From positions 22,899,433-22,963,432 of the forward strand of contig NW_004624732.1 of NCBI RefSeq assembly GCF_000247695.1: 64,000 nt of DNA, read 5' to 3'. Of the stretch, positions 34,061 through 46,850 are shown piece by piece (position 1 is the first letter of the stretch; each line of letters begins with the position of its first letter). Source of the stretch: Heterocephalus glaber (Eukaryota > Chordata > Mammalia > Rodentia > Bathyergidae). The translations under genes and the position numbers were made by a program. Under the pieces are notes generated by a model. That model was not told the origin of the DNA and searched no databases. It saw only the letters and a program-made list of their open reading frames with translations.

Positions 34061-36107
34061 TTTTCTAGCCCTTTCTCTTGGTTACAGACTCTAATTTCCT
34101 TTGGGAACCACCCACCCTCCACACTTCCAGCTTAAGTGACTTGTATGCAATAATGCTACCCTTGTTTCTGGGAGTTGACACACTAGCCAGGCCCAGCCAG
34201 CTAGGACATCAAATCCCCCCGGACGGAGGGATTAGACCATGAATGCTCATGGATTCTACCTTGATCCTAAGACAGTCTCATGAGTTAGAGCAAAATGATC
34301 AGGAAAAGGGAACTTACTTTATTTCTGGACCTTGGCTTGTGAAATTGTAAACCTGGAACCAAAGGGGGCATATTTTCACAGAGGAGATACCAAGTCAGAG
34401 AACGTGAGAGATGAATGAGAAATGGGATTTGTGTCCTCGTGTGTCTTTTAACAACACTTGAATCACTGTCTTCTGGGTTTTAAAATCAGAGCTCCCTTTG
34501 TACTTTTTCAATGATATGCAGCAATAAAAATCACTTTTGATAACCTACTGAAGCCAACTTCAGTGGAGTTTCTATTATTTGCAGCTGAAGCAGTGCAGCA
34601 GGTTGGCTTATGCATTTCCTTCCTTGACAATTGACTCCAAAAGGAGTAAAATTATGCAAACCCCCTGGATCAACCTACAATGAGGTATTTGCAGAAGCAT
34701 TCCTTGTGGGCCTGGAACACAGACATCTGCTCACACATCCAGCCCACACACATTGCCTTCAGAGGACAAAACTCATGGAAGGGTCACTACGGAGAAGAGG
34801 AGCCTACAAACAGAGGTTATTCATCAGTGCCTCCCAGAGCCACCTAGGGGTGCAGTTCCTGGCACAACCAAGTTCTAGGGGTTAACAAACCTCACACCAT
34901 TGCTGTAATTTGGTAGTGCCACCTCCACAGACACAACTTGGGAAAGCAAGCCCAGGACCTAAGCACTTCCCGTGATGTAGATGGGAACCCCTCACCCTGG
35001 CCCACTGCCTGAACTGCACTTCGTTGTGCTCCTGTGGTTCCAGGTCATGCCATTCTTTGCTCCTGTCACTTTCCACCCTACTCCAACCTTCAGTGCCTCT
35101 TCCCCCTGCCGATGTGACTCCCCAGTGTCTACACTCCAACTCTCTCCAACTCTGCAAGTGTAGGGTTCAGCCCCATGTGGGATCCCCTTCTTTAGTGAAA
35201 AGCTTCCCCATTAAGCATATCCTAGTTTTCTTAAAAGGCTGTCAACACTGGTCCACTATTTTCTACTTCATTATGGAGTCTTTGGTTTCTGTATCTGAAG
35301 GTAGATCCACGTCTTCCTGGGGTGCCTGGGAACCTTGCAGAGATAGTAGAGTTTGCTTCTGATAGTTGGATCAGATCTTCATCCCCTGTTATTGTAGAAT
35401 CCATAAACACTCTCCCTGTTGGTGCAATATTGATGGTTAAAATATTAATCAGGAGTACTCATGTATGCATTATTCACAATTCAGACATTCAGGGCACTGA
35501 TGCCGAGAATACACATTTTTTCAAATGTTAAACCCCTATTCTTTTCCAGAGAGCACACATTTCAGCAATCATACAAAGGGGACTTTTGAGCTCATTTCTC
35601 AGCATGGGCCAAAAGAAATAAGAGTGAAACTGAGCTCACACTGTTAATAACAGATGCCCCCATCTGGATACTTTGTCAAAACCTCTCAAGGAACACATGT
35701 GTCTCACTCACTCCTTGTTCTATCCCTCTTCTGGCTTCTGTTAGAGTACTTCTCATGACCAGGAGAAAACACATCAGCAAGAGAAAGATTTCACCATTTC
35801 TATAAACAAAAACAACTCTAGAAGATCCCATAGAGAATTGTTTCTTTGTACATGAGAGCTCAATTTTTAACAACTTTCAAGGAACCTTTGGAAATGTATT
35901 AATTTTTAGAAACCAGTTTTCACCAGGACATAAGCCATCTACTAGAGATCAATAATATCATTTTTCTGTCCTTGGAAACTACCTTTTCAAGCAAGAACAA
36001 TTATGATACTATTTCTGGTGATAATAAGATTTTGCCCAATTCAAGATATTTTCTTTATCATATGTCTAAACTCCCAAATAGCTAGTTCACAGAAACTTTC
36101 ATTTTTC
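34061..36107. other. Unique noncoding sequence, about 2 kb
   Basis: There are no confidently assigned repeats. A C/T-rich part at about 35,010-35,240 may contain a very old L2 relic. Frames of up to 112 codons overlap on both strands without support. Confidence 0.4.
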
Positions 36108-36156
36108 CTTCTGCCGCTACCTTCCCTTCTGCCGCTACCTTCCCTTCTGCCCTTCC
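36108..36156 (+). repeat. 18-bp minisatellite, about 2.7 copies
   Basis: The unit cttctgccgctaccttcc occurs at 36108-36125 and 36126-36143, exactly repeated, followed by a partial third unit to about 36156. It is pyrimidine-rich. Confidence 0.95.
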
Positions 36157-37615
36157 CCCACCTACAAGTGCTCCAGCTGCCAGGTCCTCATACTAAATAG
36201 TGGCTGCTGGTACTTGTCACTGTCTCTACCACCCAAGCGCTTTCCTGTGGCACATGGGCAAGGGACCAAGAATCATATCTCCCAGACTCTCTCACTAGCC
36301 TGGTTCCCTTTCTTGCACCTTGCACTAAGTAGTGCCCATGGAAGGACTTGGAAAGGAAAAGAAGCAGAAGCCATTGTGATCTTCCACCAGCAGGAAGCAA
36401 ATACAAGACACTACAGCAGCTACTAGAACCTCACCCAAAAGTTGCTTCTCTGGTGATGACCAGCAGAGATTATCAACAGCTATTCCTCATGCCTGTCTTT
36501 ATAGTATCTGCTGAATTCTGCCAAAGGTTATGAGCCTGAAGGAATGAAGAGTTGTGGGCATGGAACTTGCCACATCCCCTGACAAGGATTTTGGAGTGTC
36601 TCTATGCAAGAGAAGATTGGCCTCTTCTGCTGACAAAGATAGCTCAGCACAAATGCTCGAACTGTTAGTCTCATCAGAATCCATACAAACATCCTTATTC
36701 TGTTTCTCAGTCCTGCTCTTTCCCAGTCAGTACTCTAACTTCTACCAAAAAAAGGGAGTCAGGCTGTGGAGTCCACTTCAGCTGTGAAGTCAACTTGAGT
36801 TATAATACTACAAACTTTGTCCAAAGGAGAGGTGATTAGAGATATAGATCTCCACTGATTTCTGAGCAGTAACCAATGGCTTTGCTACATGAGTGAAAGC
36901 TTGAGAGAAAGGAGGTGGTTCAGAGAAATGTTAACAAGGAGTTATGAAGAAGAAGCCAGGAGATGGACCTGTCAGAAAGAACACCGAGTGTGGAGATGCC
37001 TATAACTCTTTACTAAAGGGTGCCTACTGTGCTTCTTGATTATAGTCTCAACAATCAGATGAAGGATAGACCACTAGACAAGTCCACTTCTTTCCCCAAC
37101 TATCCCAGTACTTGCTCAGTGAACTCCTGTGTGGTATGCTTAAGACATCAATTCAACAATACGGATATCTTCTGGTTGTCACTATTGCCAAACACTCCAC
37201 CTGCCGAACTGAAAAATGGAAACCACATCCATAATTATCATTATAACATCAGGGGCCAGGCAGTTAGTCAGTGGCAGTGTTATTATACTTGGGTCTTTCT
37301 AATGATGGGTCAGCAAATTGTTTTTACTAGATAATACTAACTTTGGACTTGGACTTAGCTTTTCTGCCCCCCACGCTTCCAATGGACCATCACTCTTGAA
37401 CCTACTGAACACCTTTACTTCCATAGTATTATTTCTACACAACATTGCTTCACAAAGAAATTCATTTAAAGAGAATGAGTAAGACAAGGATGTGCCCTTG
37501 GTATTCACTCCTTTTACAAGTTTCCCCATCATACACAAATCACTGACCTTCTAGATATTTCAGTGGCCTAATATAAACTCACCGGCTCAGAGACACCACT
37601 ATACAGAATCAGGAA
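36157..37615 (+). mobile_element. Possible upstream part of an ERVL-class internal region
   Basis: I cannot align this part confidently. Its position directly upstream of the ERVL-like segment, its lack of other assignable repeats and similar composition make it a plausible continuation. No open retroviral frame survives: the longest plus frame here is about 104 codons (37020-37334). Confidence 0.3.
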
Positions 37616-38250
37616 GTAATCATTAACACTGCAGCATATGCTGTAATTTAGCGATCAGTAGAAGGCCTCTGTTTCTTTGCCACCAAAATATAAAGGTGGG
37701 AGATAGAAGCAATGAAAGCAAGTGTACCCACCTTCACTGCTGCTCTTATAACCAACTTCCAAAAGTTTTCTTTCTGTCTCCAAAACATTGAGACCTGCTT
37801 GTCTTTGTTCCTCAGGCAAGAATACTGTCCTTCAGGGACAGAACAATTATTCCACTAAACTGTAAGTTGAGATGGCTATCTGACCATCCAGTTAACCAAA
37901 AAGCAAAGAAGATGGTTAATGTATCAACTTTAATGATATTTCCTAATAATAAAGGAGAAATAGAGTTGCTGTTAAGAAATAAGGATCAATATGTCAAGAA
38001 TCCACAGTATTCCCCAGGGTAACGGTCTAATGATTCCATGTCAAATGGCAAAAGTTATTGTGTAATGACAATCCAATATATTCAGTTACAGACTCTTAAA
38101 AATAAAAGATTCAAGTCTCATCAAGTAAAGTACTTTGAAGAGCCAAAGTATTGGTTAAGAGCAAAGAGAATTTGAAATGAGTAATGGAAATAAAAATAAA
38201 TTACAAATCGAGAGCATAGCCTCAACAAATTGCATAAACTAGAGTTTCAT
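37616..38250 (+). pseudogene. Decayed ERVL-class pol 3' region
   Basis: Segments around 37625-37670 (a 'gcagcatatgctgtaattta' then 'gcgatcagtag' run) and 37840-37900 (a 'tattccactaaactgtaag' run) fall in the order of the integrase-distal end of ERVL-type pol. The frame is destroyed by stops and indels throughout, so it is an old endogenous retroviral remnant with no coding capacity. No paired LTR is recognised within about 1 kb on either side. The family (MERVL/HERVL-like) is inferred from nucleotide resemblance only. Confidence 0.5.
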
Positions 38251-40304
38251 TAGCTGTGTATACCCGCTGATTGTTACTTTTATATTTGTATATATTAATC
38301 GATTTTTCCAGGCTCCTCCTTTATGATTCTATACCATATTGTTGGTGATGTCTAATGTTTTAATTTTGTCTCCAAGTGATAAGATATGAAAGGAGAATTG
38401 TTGCCAGTACAGAGGATCATAACATTACTCAGAGTTAGGTACTATGACTATAATGACTTTGTTTCTCCCACTTCTTGGAGAAACTGAGAGCATCTTTGTT
38501 ACAGAAGAGATAGCTGTACTATTCTTAGAAACATATTTGGGTTGTAACTGTTCTTGAGAAGTTTAAATATAAGTATAGGATTGTTTGTGGATGCTCAGAA
38601 GGCAAAAGTTCGGTCTGTGCTGGATGGTGGTGGTGGTGGTCCTCAACACCAACCCTGACCTTTTGTACATCCCTGCCCTCCCATGCCTGTAGTGCAAGGG
38701 CTGGATGTCTCAGACTGCATTTCCCAAATTTTCTTCACTTCTGGTCCCCATTAAGATTCTGCCAATGAGATGTCTTTTTTGACGCTGGGAAGGCAAAGTA
38801 GTGATGGAGGAAGGCAAGTGGGCTTTTGTTTTTGGAAGACATGTAGCTTTGTCATCAACTTCCATGTGACCCTAAGCACAGAACAAGAGTTCATTTTCTT
38901 TGGGGTTTATTGAACACTTAGAAAATACCTTTTGACTAGAAGAATGAAGAAGTACATGGATATATAAATGAATATGAATATGGATATATATAAAAGGAGA
39001 GAAGGAAGGAAGGAGAGGGGAAAGGAGAAATGAAGAGAAAGTGAAGCAATATATAATATATATTCAAGGAAACTTTGAATAAAAATAATCATATAAAGAT
39101 CAAATGATGATTTTAAGTTTTGTTTTAAAGATAAATGAGAAAGTACAAAATGTTAAAATAACATTTAAGTTAAAAGAGAGATCCGCAAGAGAGGAAAATT
39201 TCAAAGATGCTGAAGAGGGTGGTGATAACTATTAACATAAATTATCAGACTAGACAAGGAAATGTGAAGGATATTTTTAGACAGGAGAGTCTTAGGCCTC
39301 CTCCAAGAAGAGTGCCACAAGGATTCAGAGGTATCTGTGTGCTTACCTTTGTATGTCCTCACTATTTCAGATACATTTTGTGTTGCTATGAATGTCTAGA
39401 GACATAGATTTGGGCTCCACAGAAGAAAGAACATTTTAGCCAGAAAGGCCAGTTAATTATGAAAAGGAGTGTCCTTGTCCACTATACCCATCAAACAGTA
39501 GCTCAATGGCCAGATCTGAAAAATTCTAGAGAAAGGATTCTTGGACCAAGTGGGAGTATGAGCAATAAAAATTCTGCCATCTTTTCTAAGTACAACTTCC
39601 AGGGTTGCTTTCTATCCAGCTGAGGTGAATGCACCTAAAAGCTTACCTGCACAAAGATTCTGGGTATGATTACAGCTACTGGAAGAGCTATTTTTGCATG
39701 AGGGCATCCATCCCAGCACTTTGCAATTCACAACACATAAGTAGTTGCCTACTCTGCATATCCAAGAGGGAGGATGATAAGGAAAGTGCCTGCTAAATAA
39801 AGCAGTCTAATTAATAAGGCAACTGTCAAATGCTTGCCATGCTAATTTCATCTACTTGCATTCTCACGCAAGTCCCAAATAGGCAAGCAACTTACCAAAG
39901 TAGAGTCATTTCTAAATTATCTTTTAAGATGATGACAAGTGCACAAACTGCAAAGAATTGAGGGGAATGCTGGAGGTTGGTTGAAACAATATCTGAAGGT
40001 CAGAGTCTATGCTTTTGATCTTTACTTTTCAAAGACCATCCCAGCCCTGCAGTCTCCCCTGAGGCTGGAGAACAGCAGTGGAAGTGCCTACTCTCCACTT
40101 GATGCTGGAAACCCTTCTACAAGTTGCATTCAGGCTCAAATTCAAAGGTGTCCTGCTAAAGGAACTCTCCAAGCTGGTCAGAATTTAAATGTGTAACAGT
40201 GTTCTTGCTTTCTCCCAGGTAACTGGGTCTCTGGATCTCTAGCTACATGGTCTAAAGCCTGAGCAGCAGAAAAGGGCATCCCAGCATGAACCTTCATTTC
40301 AGAC
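38251..40304. other. Unique noncoding sequence, about 2 kb
   Basis: It contains a GGT-repeat patch near 38,624-38,640, an irregular purine-rich patch near 38,990-39,050 and A/T-rich stretches. The text 'gactgcatttcccaaatttt' near 38,715 resembles a common mammalian dispersed repeat whose family I cannot fix. Confidence 0.4.
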
Positions 40305-40490
40305 CAGCTCAGGGTTTCAATCCAACTGCACTGTTCACCTGCTGTGTGAACTTAGACAAATTGCCCAACTTCTTTGAGCTTTGATAGTTCATGCACAAAT
40401 TGGTAAAAGTTACTTTTTTGTGGACTATATGCAAATATTAACTCAGAATTTAAAGTTTATTACACAGTAGGCACTCACAAAAAATATTAA
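40305..40490 (+). repeat. MIR SINE relic
   Basis: 'acctgctgtgtgaacttaga', 'caaattgcccaacttctttg' and the late 'tacacagtaggcactcaca' follow MIR order in sense orientation. Confidence 0.7.
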
Positions 40491-42574
40491 TCTACCCACA
40501 CACTAACCATAAAATCTTTGGTAATTTGAAAATCCAAAGATATCTTATTGTTCTTAAGTGTTAGCATTTTTTCATTCTTCAGTGGAATTTTGCATATAAA
40601 GTATTAACTGTTACTAACTACAGGCTCACTTATTCATTACACAAACACTTATTAAACACCAAAGCCATGCCGAGCCTTGCGGCCATGCTATAGCTCTAGA
40701 GTGTGACTATGTCCTGTCCTCAAGTACTCCAAGCCACTTCTTCACCTAAGCTAAGCAGAAATGTTAAAACCCTTTGCTATTGTCATAAGAGTCACTTGGG
40801 ACCTTAGTGTCTCTGGACTTACAACTATTGGTGTTGTCAGGGAGTTGGCATTTGTCCTCTGAGACAAGACAAAGTTCAAGTATTTAAATAAAATCATTGA
40901 GCATAGACTGGCATGCTTCATAATCAAACTGACTACTAAATACAAAGAACTTCTGGAACTCATCTTGTACCTGAGATTTCACGTTACTCCAAGGTCACTG
41001 TGGAGTGACTGCAAAGAGACATAAAAATGCTTCCTATACCCACTGTTTAGTGAACAACCACTAATTCATTTATTTCCCATTAACAAGTATTTCCTGAGAC
41101 CTACTATATACCAGACATTATGGCAGGAGAGACAAGAGCACTGTTCATAATCAATTGTTTGGAAGCAGTGATCTTCATGGTATATAGAAATCATTGTTTT
41201 TTCTTTCCACTTTTAAAAAACACCAGCCTGGCTTCCTACCAGCCAAAAGTACTAGTTCCCTGTTCAGTGGGGAATCCTTTGTAGACGATCAAAGAATGAA
41301 GACAGGGCATCCCCCCTCCACTGCTGGCTGAAGCAAAAGGAAGCCAAAGATGAAGACATACCATCGTCCTCATGCATATGCAAGGAGGGCACTTTGAAAC
41401 AATGGTCTCTTAAACCTGGAGGAGTCAGATAAGGCAGTTTATGAATCCAATGCCTCAAATTTCAACCAAATATAACTCTTCCATCTCCCAAGATAAATGT
41501 AGCAATCCAGAAATATTAAGAGGATGTAAAGAAAGGGAAAAGCAGTCTGTACTTACATAGAAATGAAGAGTTATCCAGCCATGCACCAGAACAACATGAA
41601 TTATTAATCCAGTGGGACAAGAACTTTTTTTCCTGATACAGGTTAGCAACACTAATACTCGCATGACTAAGGAAAGGCAAGGTGTGCCCTGATCCTGCAG
41701 CAGGAAACACAGACATAAAAACCTAGTATAAACATTTTGGGCCAAGACTGAAGTGAGTACAGAAAGGTTATCGTTGACAATGTGGATATAAAAATATCAA
41801 TCTGCAATATAATTATAAATAAAATGGTTGTTAACTTTTATAATGCCTGTATATATTTATGTAATGTCAAAGCTTACACATCACCAATCTTTATATCAAC
41901 TTTTGTATCGGCTTTCTGAGAAAAATACCATATTTCCTGGAGGTTTTTTTTCCTTGCAAAATAATAGAGAGGTTGTGGCCATAAACATCCTTCAAATGCA
42001 TAGATCTCATCTCTGTGTGTGTAAATGGTGTGTGCGCTGTGTACATAGACACGCTAATGAAAACATAAATAACTCACCAGAGGCTCCAGAAATGGTCAGA
42101 GCAGCACTGCCAGTTTGACCTTTAGCAGAAATAGAGTGAAAATATTACCACTGCAGCCAAGTGCTTCACTCGCCCATAATTTGGAACTGTGGGAAAGGAG
42201 CAATAGATGACCTGACCATCTCACCTAGGATGGTCTGGCACAAAGCATGCCTGGCCCGGGTTGTGGAAGCTGAGTGTCAGGTGTCATTTGGCTCTGGCTG
42301 GCTCAGTGATTTCTAAGCAGGGAAGGCATTTACTTTATGTTTCCAGATCATCATCCATAACAGACTGCAGTGAAAGTGTAAAATGAGATCCAAACTCACC
42401 TGGCTTTTTAAGACCCCATCTAGAAGCTGTGTATCAAAATGAGGGTTTATCCACTCAAATAAGTCACCTGAGAAGGTGGCACACTTATTCCAAGGGTAAA
42501 ATTGTCGAAATCCTTTGTAAACCTCGTCAGTGATGACTGTCCTCCAGGGCAGCACTCTGCAGGGGAGACAGCCC
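40491..42574. other. Unique noncoding sequence, about 2.1 kb
   Basis: A weak L2/MIR-like fragment (tatttcctgagacctactat) sits near 41,090. No other family was recognised. Overlapping minus frames at 41455-41745 and 41516-41716 have no domain support. Confidence 0.4.
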
Positions 42575-42725
42575 TAATTGTTTGGGCCATGGAGCTGAAT
42601 ATTAATTATGACCCTTACTGTCTATAAGCAAGTAACTTAACCTCTCTGGGATGTGATTTCACCATCAACATCTTAAGGGTAGCGTTATCCACCTAACGGC
42701 GGTGTTGTAAAGATTAAGAAGCCAC
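42575..42725 (+). repeat. MIR SINE relic
   Basis: 'ataagcaagtaacttaacct', 'ctctgggatgtgatttcacc' and 'ggtgttgtaaagattaagaa' are MIR core and 3' blocks in sense order. Confidence 0.75.
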
Positions 42726-43179
42726 AACCATCCCAGTAACAGCTGAGCAGCAGACCATCAGTGGCTAGTTCTCCACCCTGAGGTCATTTATGAGTTGCAC
42801 ACAGACACAGACACAAAATATCTCCACAATACACCTGAAGGAGTTTTGTAAGAATCCAATAACATTTTTAATATCTCATTCATCCCACACACATCCTCTG
42901 AGCAAATGTACATGGAAAAGTCTGTTCTAGGTACAGATAAATGTATTATTTAGACATAATAATTAATATCATGCTATAACTTAGGGGAGGGAGAAGGCTT
43001 TTCTCTGTCTCCCTTATCTCTCAACATCCATACATAGAGCAAGCAGTTCTTACCCCCTCTTCTCACGAGGCAAATGCTGTGGAAGGAACTTTCATCCCTC
43101 ACTCCCCACCTTGATTTACTTTTCTCCATTGGAAGAGTAAAGGTAAACATATCAACCTCCCCAGAATTAACTCTCTTGG
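42726..43179. other. Unique noncoding sequence
   Basis: No repeat or gene was recognised. Confidence 0.4.
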
Positions 43180-43345
43180 GCATAGCACTTCACACACATT
43201 CACTGATTCAGTTCTCCTAGCAACCCTCACTAGATGGCATTATTATTATTCCCATTTCACAGAGGAACTCCAAAGAGAGATCTATCATATCATCTACTAG
43301 CAGAGGATCACATGACCAATACATGGCTGAACCAAGAATGATAAA
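43180..43345 (-). repeat. MIR SINE relic
   Basis: 'tctcctagcaaccctcacta', 'attattcccatttcacagag' and 'atcacatgaccaatacatgg' are reverse-complement MIR in order. Confidence 0.7.
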
Positions 43346-43507
43346 TAGAGAGAAATGCAGCCATATTTGTCTTTACAGACACAAGGCTTGTCCTACTAGC
43401 TCATGGTTCAGGACAAAGAGCCAAGAGGAAGAGCAGCCCTATTTCTTCTCCCTGCCACAGTTCCAACTTCATGGCAGTTGCATGCATGTCCTGAAGGTAA
43501 TCCCAGG

Positions 43508-43853
43508 TGTCTTAGTGACATTTCCTATTGCTTAACACAATACCCAACACCGACAACTTAAAGGAGGAGAAGTTTAATTAATAGTTTCAGGGGTTCAGTA
43601 CATGACTGGCTTGCTCCCAAGCAGAAGCACCATAGAGTAAGGGTATGGTGGGACAAAGTTGCTCAGTTCATGGTGGCCAGGAAACAGAGGAGGGAACAGT
43701 ACCAGAAAGGAAGCTCCAAGAGACCATATATAGACCTCAAGACTAAATTACCATAATTCATGCAGACATATTCAGGACTGCTCTACCAATCCCAGTGGTG
43801 GATCCAAAAGCCAGTCAAGTTGACATACCACCTTAACCAGCACATTCCACTTC
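43508..43853 (-). mobile_element. MaLR-like LTR (3' LTR of an internally deleted element)
   Basis: Begins 'tgtcttagtgacatttccta', continues with 'gaagtttaattaatagtttc', 'cagttcatggtggccagga' and 'agtcaagttgacataccacc', and ends 'ccttaaccagcaca'. The same family order is seen at 4045, 9730 and 12005. Unlike those copies, MaLR internal sequence follows directly at 43854, which on the minus strand makes this the 3' LTR. Confidence 0.65.
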
Positions 43854-44690
43854 TTGCTGTCATACCCAAACATATCTCCTTAAACCATACTTAGTCTCCA
43901 ATACAGGCAATAACAAGTTCATGATTCCACCTAACATAATACAACTATCCCATATACAACCTAAAGCACAACAATCCTTTCCCCAAAGTCTAAACAGTTC
44001 TAGCATTTTTCAAAAGTTCAAGTCAAAGTCTCTTCTGAAACTCAAGGCAAACTCTTAGCTATAAAGCTTTGTAAAAATCAAAACCAAGATACAGTGACAC
44101 AGGGTAAACATGCACAGTCCAAAAAGAGGAATAGGGAAATAGAAAAAAATTACATCAAAGCAAGACCAAATATCAGCAGGGAAAACATCAAGTCCTATAG
44201 TTCTGTCTGGCATCCAGGGCTTATGGCTGTGAGACGTGAGTTCCAGAGGACCTGGGTGGCCCACACTCACCAGTTGTACCCACAGACCCCTCCCCTCTCT
44301 CTCTCTCGGGGTGGTTCCACCCATATCTTGTAGCTTTCCTCAGAAGACATTCCACATTCCTGGCACCTTTGACTTTCTGGGGTCTCCACTATGAATTTGG
44401 TTTCATTCCCATATCTTCACACACTTCCCTCTCAGAAGTACCTTTCCTGGCCTCAAGGCTTCCCTTTGAAATCTGGAAGCCTCCATGATTTCACTAGTTT
44501 TTCATTTGCATTCCAGGAAAACCAATGGTTGCTGCCAGGGAAGCAGTAGCCAGCACCCTTGTACTACTACTACAGTGGCTCCTGAGTGCCTGGATGGCTG
44601 AGCATGGTGAAATGAACCCCAAGGAACCAATTCCTTAGGAAGCCCTTCTCAAACAAGGGTTCCATCCCCAGCACCACAAAAAAGTTATAA
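43854..44690 (-). mobile_element. MaLR internal region (noncoding)
   Basis: The text 'ccaaagtctaaacagttcta', 'aggcaaactcttagctataa', 'gggtaaacatgcacagtcc' and 'ctcctgagtgcctggatggc' follows the reverse complement of THE1/MST-type internal sequence. MaLR internal regions are noncoding relatives of ERVL, and no gag or pol frame is visible. The 5' LTR expected at higher coordinates is absent, so the element is truncated. A short stretch ending in 'ccatccccagcaccac' at about 44,655-44,685 could be either internal sequence or an ID fragment. Confidence 0.6.
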
Positions 44691-44984
44691 AAGTCAAATA
44701 AAACTAAACTTGTACTCATGATTATACCCCATCATGTTTGCTTACTTAAAATACCAGTTTCCAGGTATTATTTCTTACCTAATAGATACAACCATTACCT
44801 AGAAAGAACCCCATCCAGAAACCTGGACAACAATTTTCTCCTGCCCACTGACCTCCCTGAGTCAGTCCTTCCTAGACTCTGGGTGCTGTGTATCCTCAAT
44901 TCCTCCAAGAGTCACCCATTTATCACTATCTCTCCCACCCCTACCCTTGTCTGGACTTCCACCATCTTTCCTCTACCAACATAA

Positions 44985-45690
44985 CAGAATTGTTCCTAAT
45001 CTGGTCTCCCTGACTCTCAGCTTCCACTAGTGCAATCTGTTCTCCTTACTGTACCATAGTCATATTTCTGTAATGTAAAACCAGTATCTCTATGATAATG
45101 AAAACTTGTATGTGGACACCTACTGCCTTAAGAATAAAGTCCAACCTCTTCACTAACCTTGTAAGAATTTTCAAGACTCTCTGTGGCCTCATAGTTCCTA
45201 ACCTCCCTCTTTCCCACCACTACCACACCAAACCATGTAACCTATTTATAGCTCAACCCAAATCCTACTCTTTCCTCCTGGTCTTTGCTCCTAATAGTGG
45301 TCAAATACTAAGTATGTTCATCCACGCACTGGGACTGGGCTGATTATATTGTCAAGTACCTTTGTTTTATAACCTCTAATGTTTTAATCTAATTTTCTGC
45401 CATTGCACAAATGTTTGAGGAAAGACAAAAGATCTGGCTAAAGACACACCCTGAAAGGTGAGTGAAGGAGGGCTTTTGCTTGAGTAATTATTCAAGTTTC
45501 AGTCCAAATATTACCCCCTCCAGGAAGCCTACCTTGACATCTCAACATAACTTAACTGCCCACTTCATGCATTCATAACACGGTCTGATTTCTCCATATG
45601 CTTGGTGAACTGTGTTCACTTGGCTGCAAACTCCTCAAAGGCAGGGCTCTGCCCTAGTCACAGCCAGAGCTTTGGTTCCAATAAGTCAAA
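44985..45690 (+). repeat. L2 LINE relic, long
   Basis: 'tggtctccctgactctcagc', 'agaataaagtccaacctctt', 'tcctcctggtctttgctcc', 'accccctccaggaagcctac' and 'caaactcctcaaaggcaggg' occur in L2 3' order over about 700 bp. Sequence between about 45,350 and 45,480 is less typical and may be an insertion. All frames are broken. Confidence 0.75.
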
Positions 45691-45694
45691 CTTC

Positions 45695-45835
45695 CAAAAT
45701 TGCATCTATCTGATACAATAATGATGTCAATTCCTCAAGAGGTATTCTTTTAAATGAGAAAATTAGTGTAAAGCACTTAACATGGTTTCTGACATATAAG
45801 TAAATATTTTTTGCATGTTAGCTGTTTTCATTATT
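45695..45835 (+). repeat. MIR-like fragment
   Basis: 'gtgtaaagcacttaacatgg' and 'tttctgacatataagtaaat' match the 3' part of MIR in sense orientation. Confidence 0.55.
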
Positions 45836-46724
45836 ACTCAAGGTGTTGCTCTTGAACAGATCAGTCAGTGCAAAGATGAGCATCATTATTGTAATGTGGC
45901 ATATACATACTGCCAGGCACAGCTTGTGGACAGAAGTGAGCATCTGACCAAATGACTTGCCAAGGTCCTTTCTATGCCCATCACCTTCTAATTCTGAGGC
46001 CCATGAATTACCCCAGCACCACCAAAACTGGAAAATGTACCGCATCAAGCAGTTGTCTGTCACAGAGTTGGTAAGAGATGGGAAATGCTGAGAGTGGAAC
46101 CACTTTTCTAATAGCTGGAAAAAATTGTGCAGTGTACATGTGGAAAGGGTCTTCAGTGAGATACCCCGTTATCTCACTCTCACAGGGCCTGGGTAGCTGG
46201 CCTAGTGCTGTTTTGCTGCTGCATTCCAACAGAAATCTGTTTTTTAAATTAGGAAATGTGCTCCAGAATGAAAAACTTACTGATAGAGACTTATGTCTGC
46301 CCCCTTTTCTTGTTTTCCACTTCCAGGGTGACTTGTTGTATGGGCAGTGACTGTTATTTCCAGCATAGCTTCTCCCACCTTAGAAACAGGGCTGTCCAGT
46401 CCTCTAGCTGATAGTGGAAGTGGAAGCCAGCTGGCTTGGGGGAATCTGATATCAGGGGCAGGAAAAAATAATTAGGTTTCTTTTGGACACAAAAGGGAAG
46501 CTACTAGATGAGAACCAGTGCAGGATATTGAGTTATCACTGGCCTGAAAGAAGCCTAAGTAAAGAGGATTTGAGTGAGAAGAACATTATTTTGTATCCTA
46601 AATCTGAGCATCTAATCACAAGTAACAAACATGCACAGAAGGAAAAACTGAAGTTCCATCAAAGCAATGGTTAAAACACGCAGAAAACAAAACCATGCCT
46701 GTTATTTAACCAGCCATGATTGGT
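45836..46724. other. Unique noncoding sequence
   Basis: No repeat was recognised. Frames at 46078-46350 plus and 46008-46229 minus overlap and are unsupported. Confidence 0.4.
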
Positions 46725-46850
46725 GAAGCCCTGGACCCCTTCACAAATGTTATTTCATCTGATGCTCAAGTCAGCCCTGCAAGACCAGGGTTATCGTTAT
46801 CCCCATTTAACTGAGGAGGAAAGTAAGGCTGAAAGCCAAGGAGTTGATAG
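46725..46850 (-). repeat. MIR SINE relic
   Basis: 'aatgttatttcatctgatgc', 'tatccccatttaactgagga' and 'ggaaagtaaggctgaaagcc' are the reverse complement of MIR. Confidence 0.65.
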
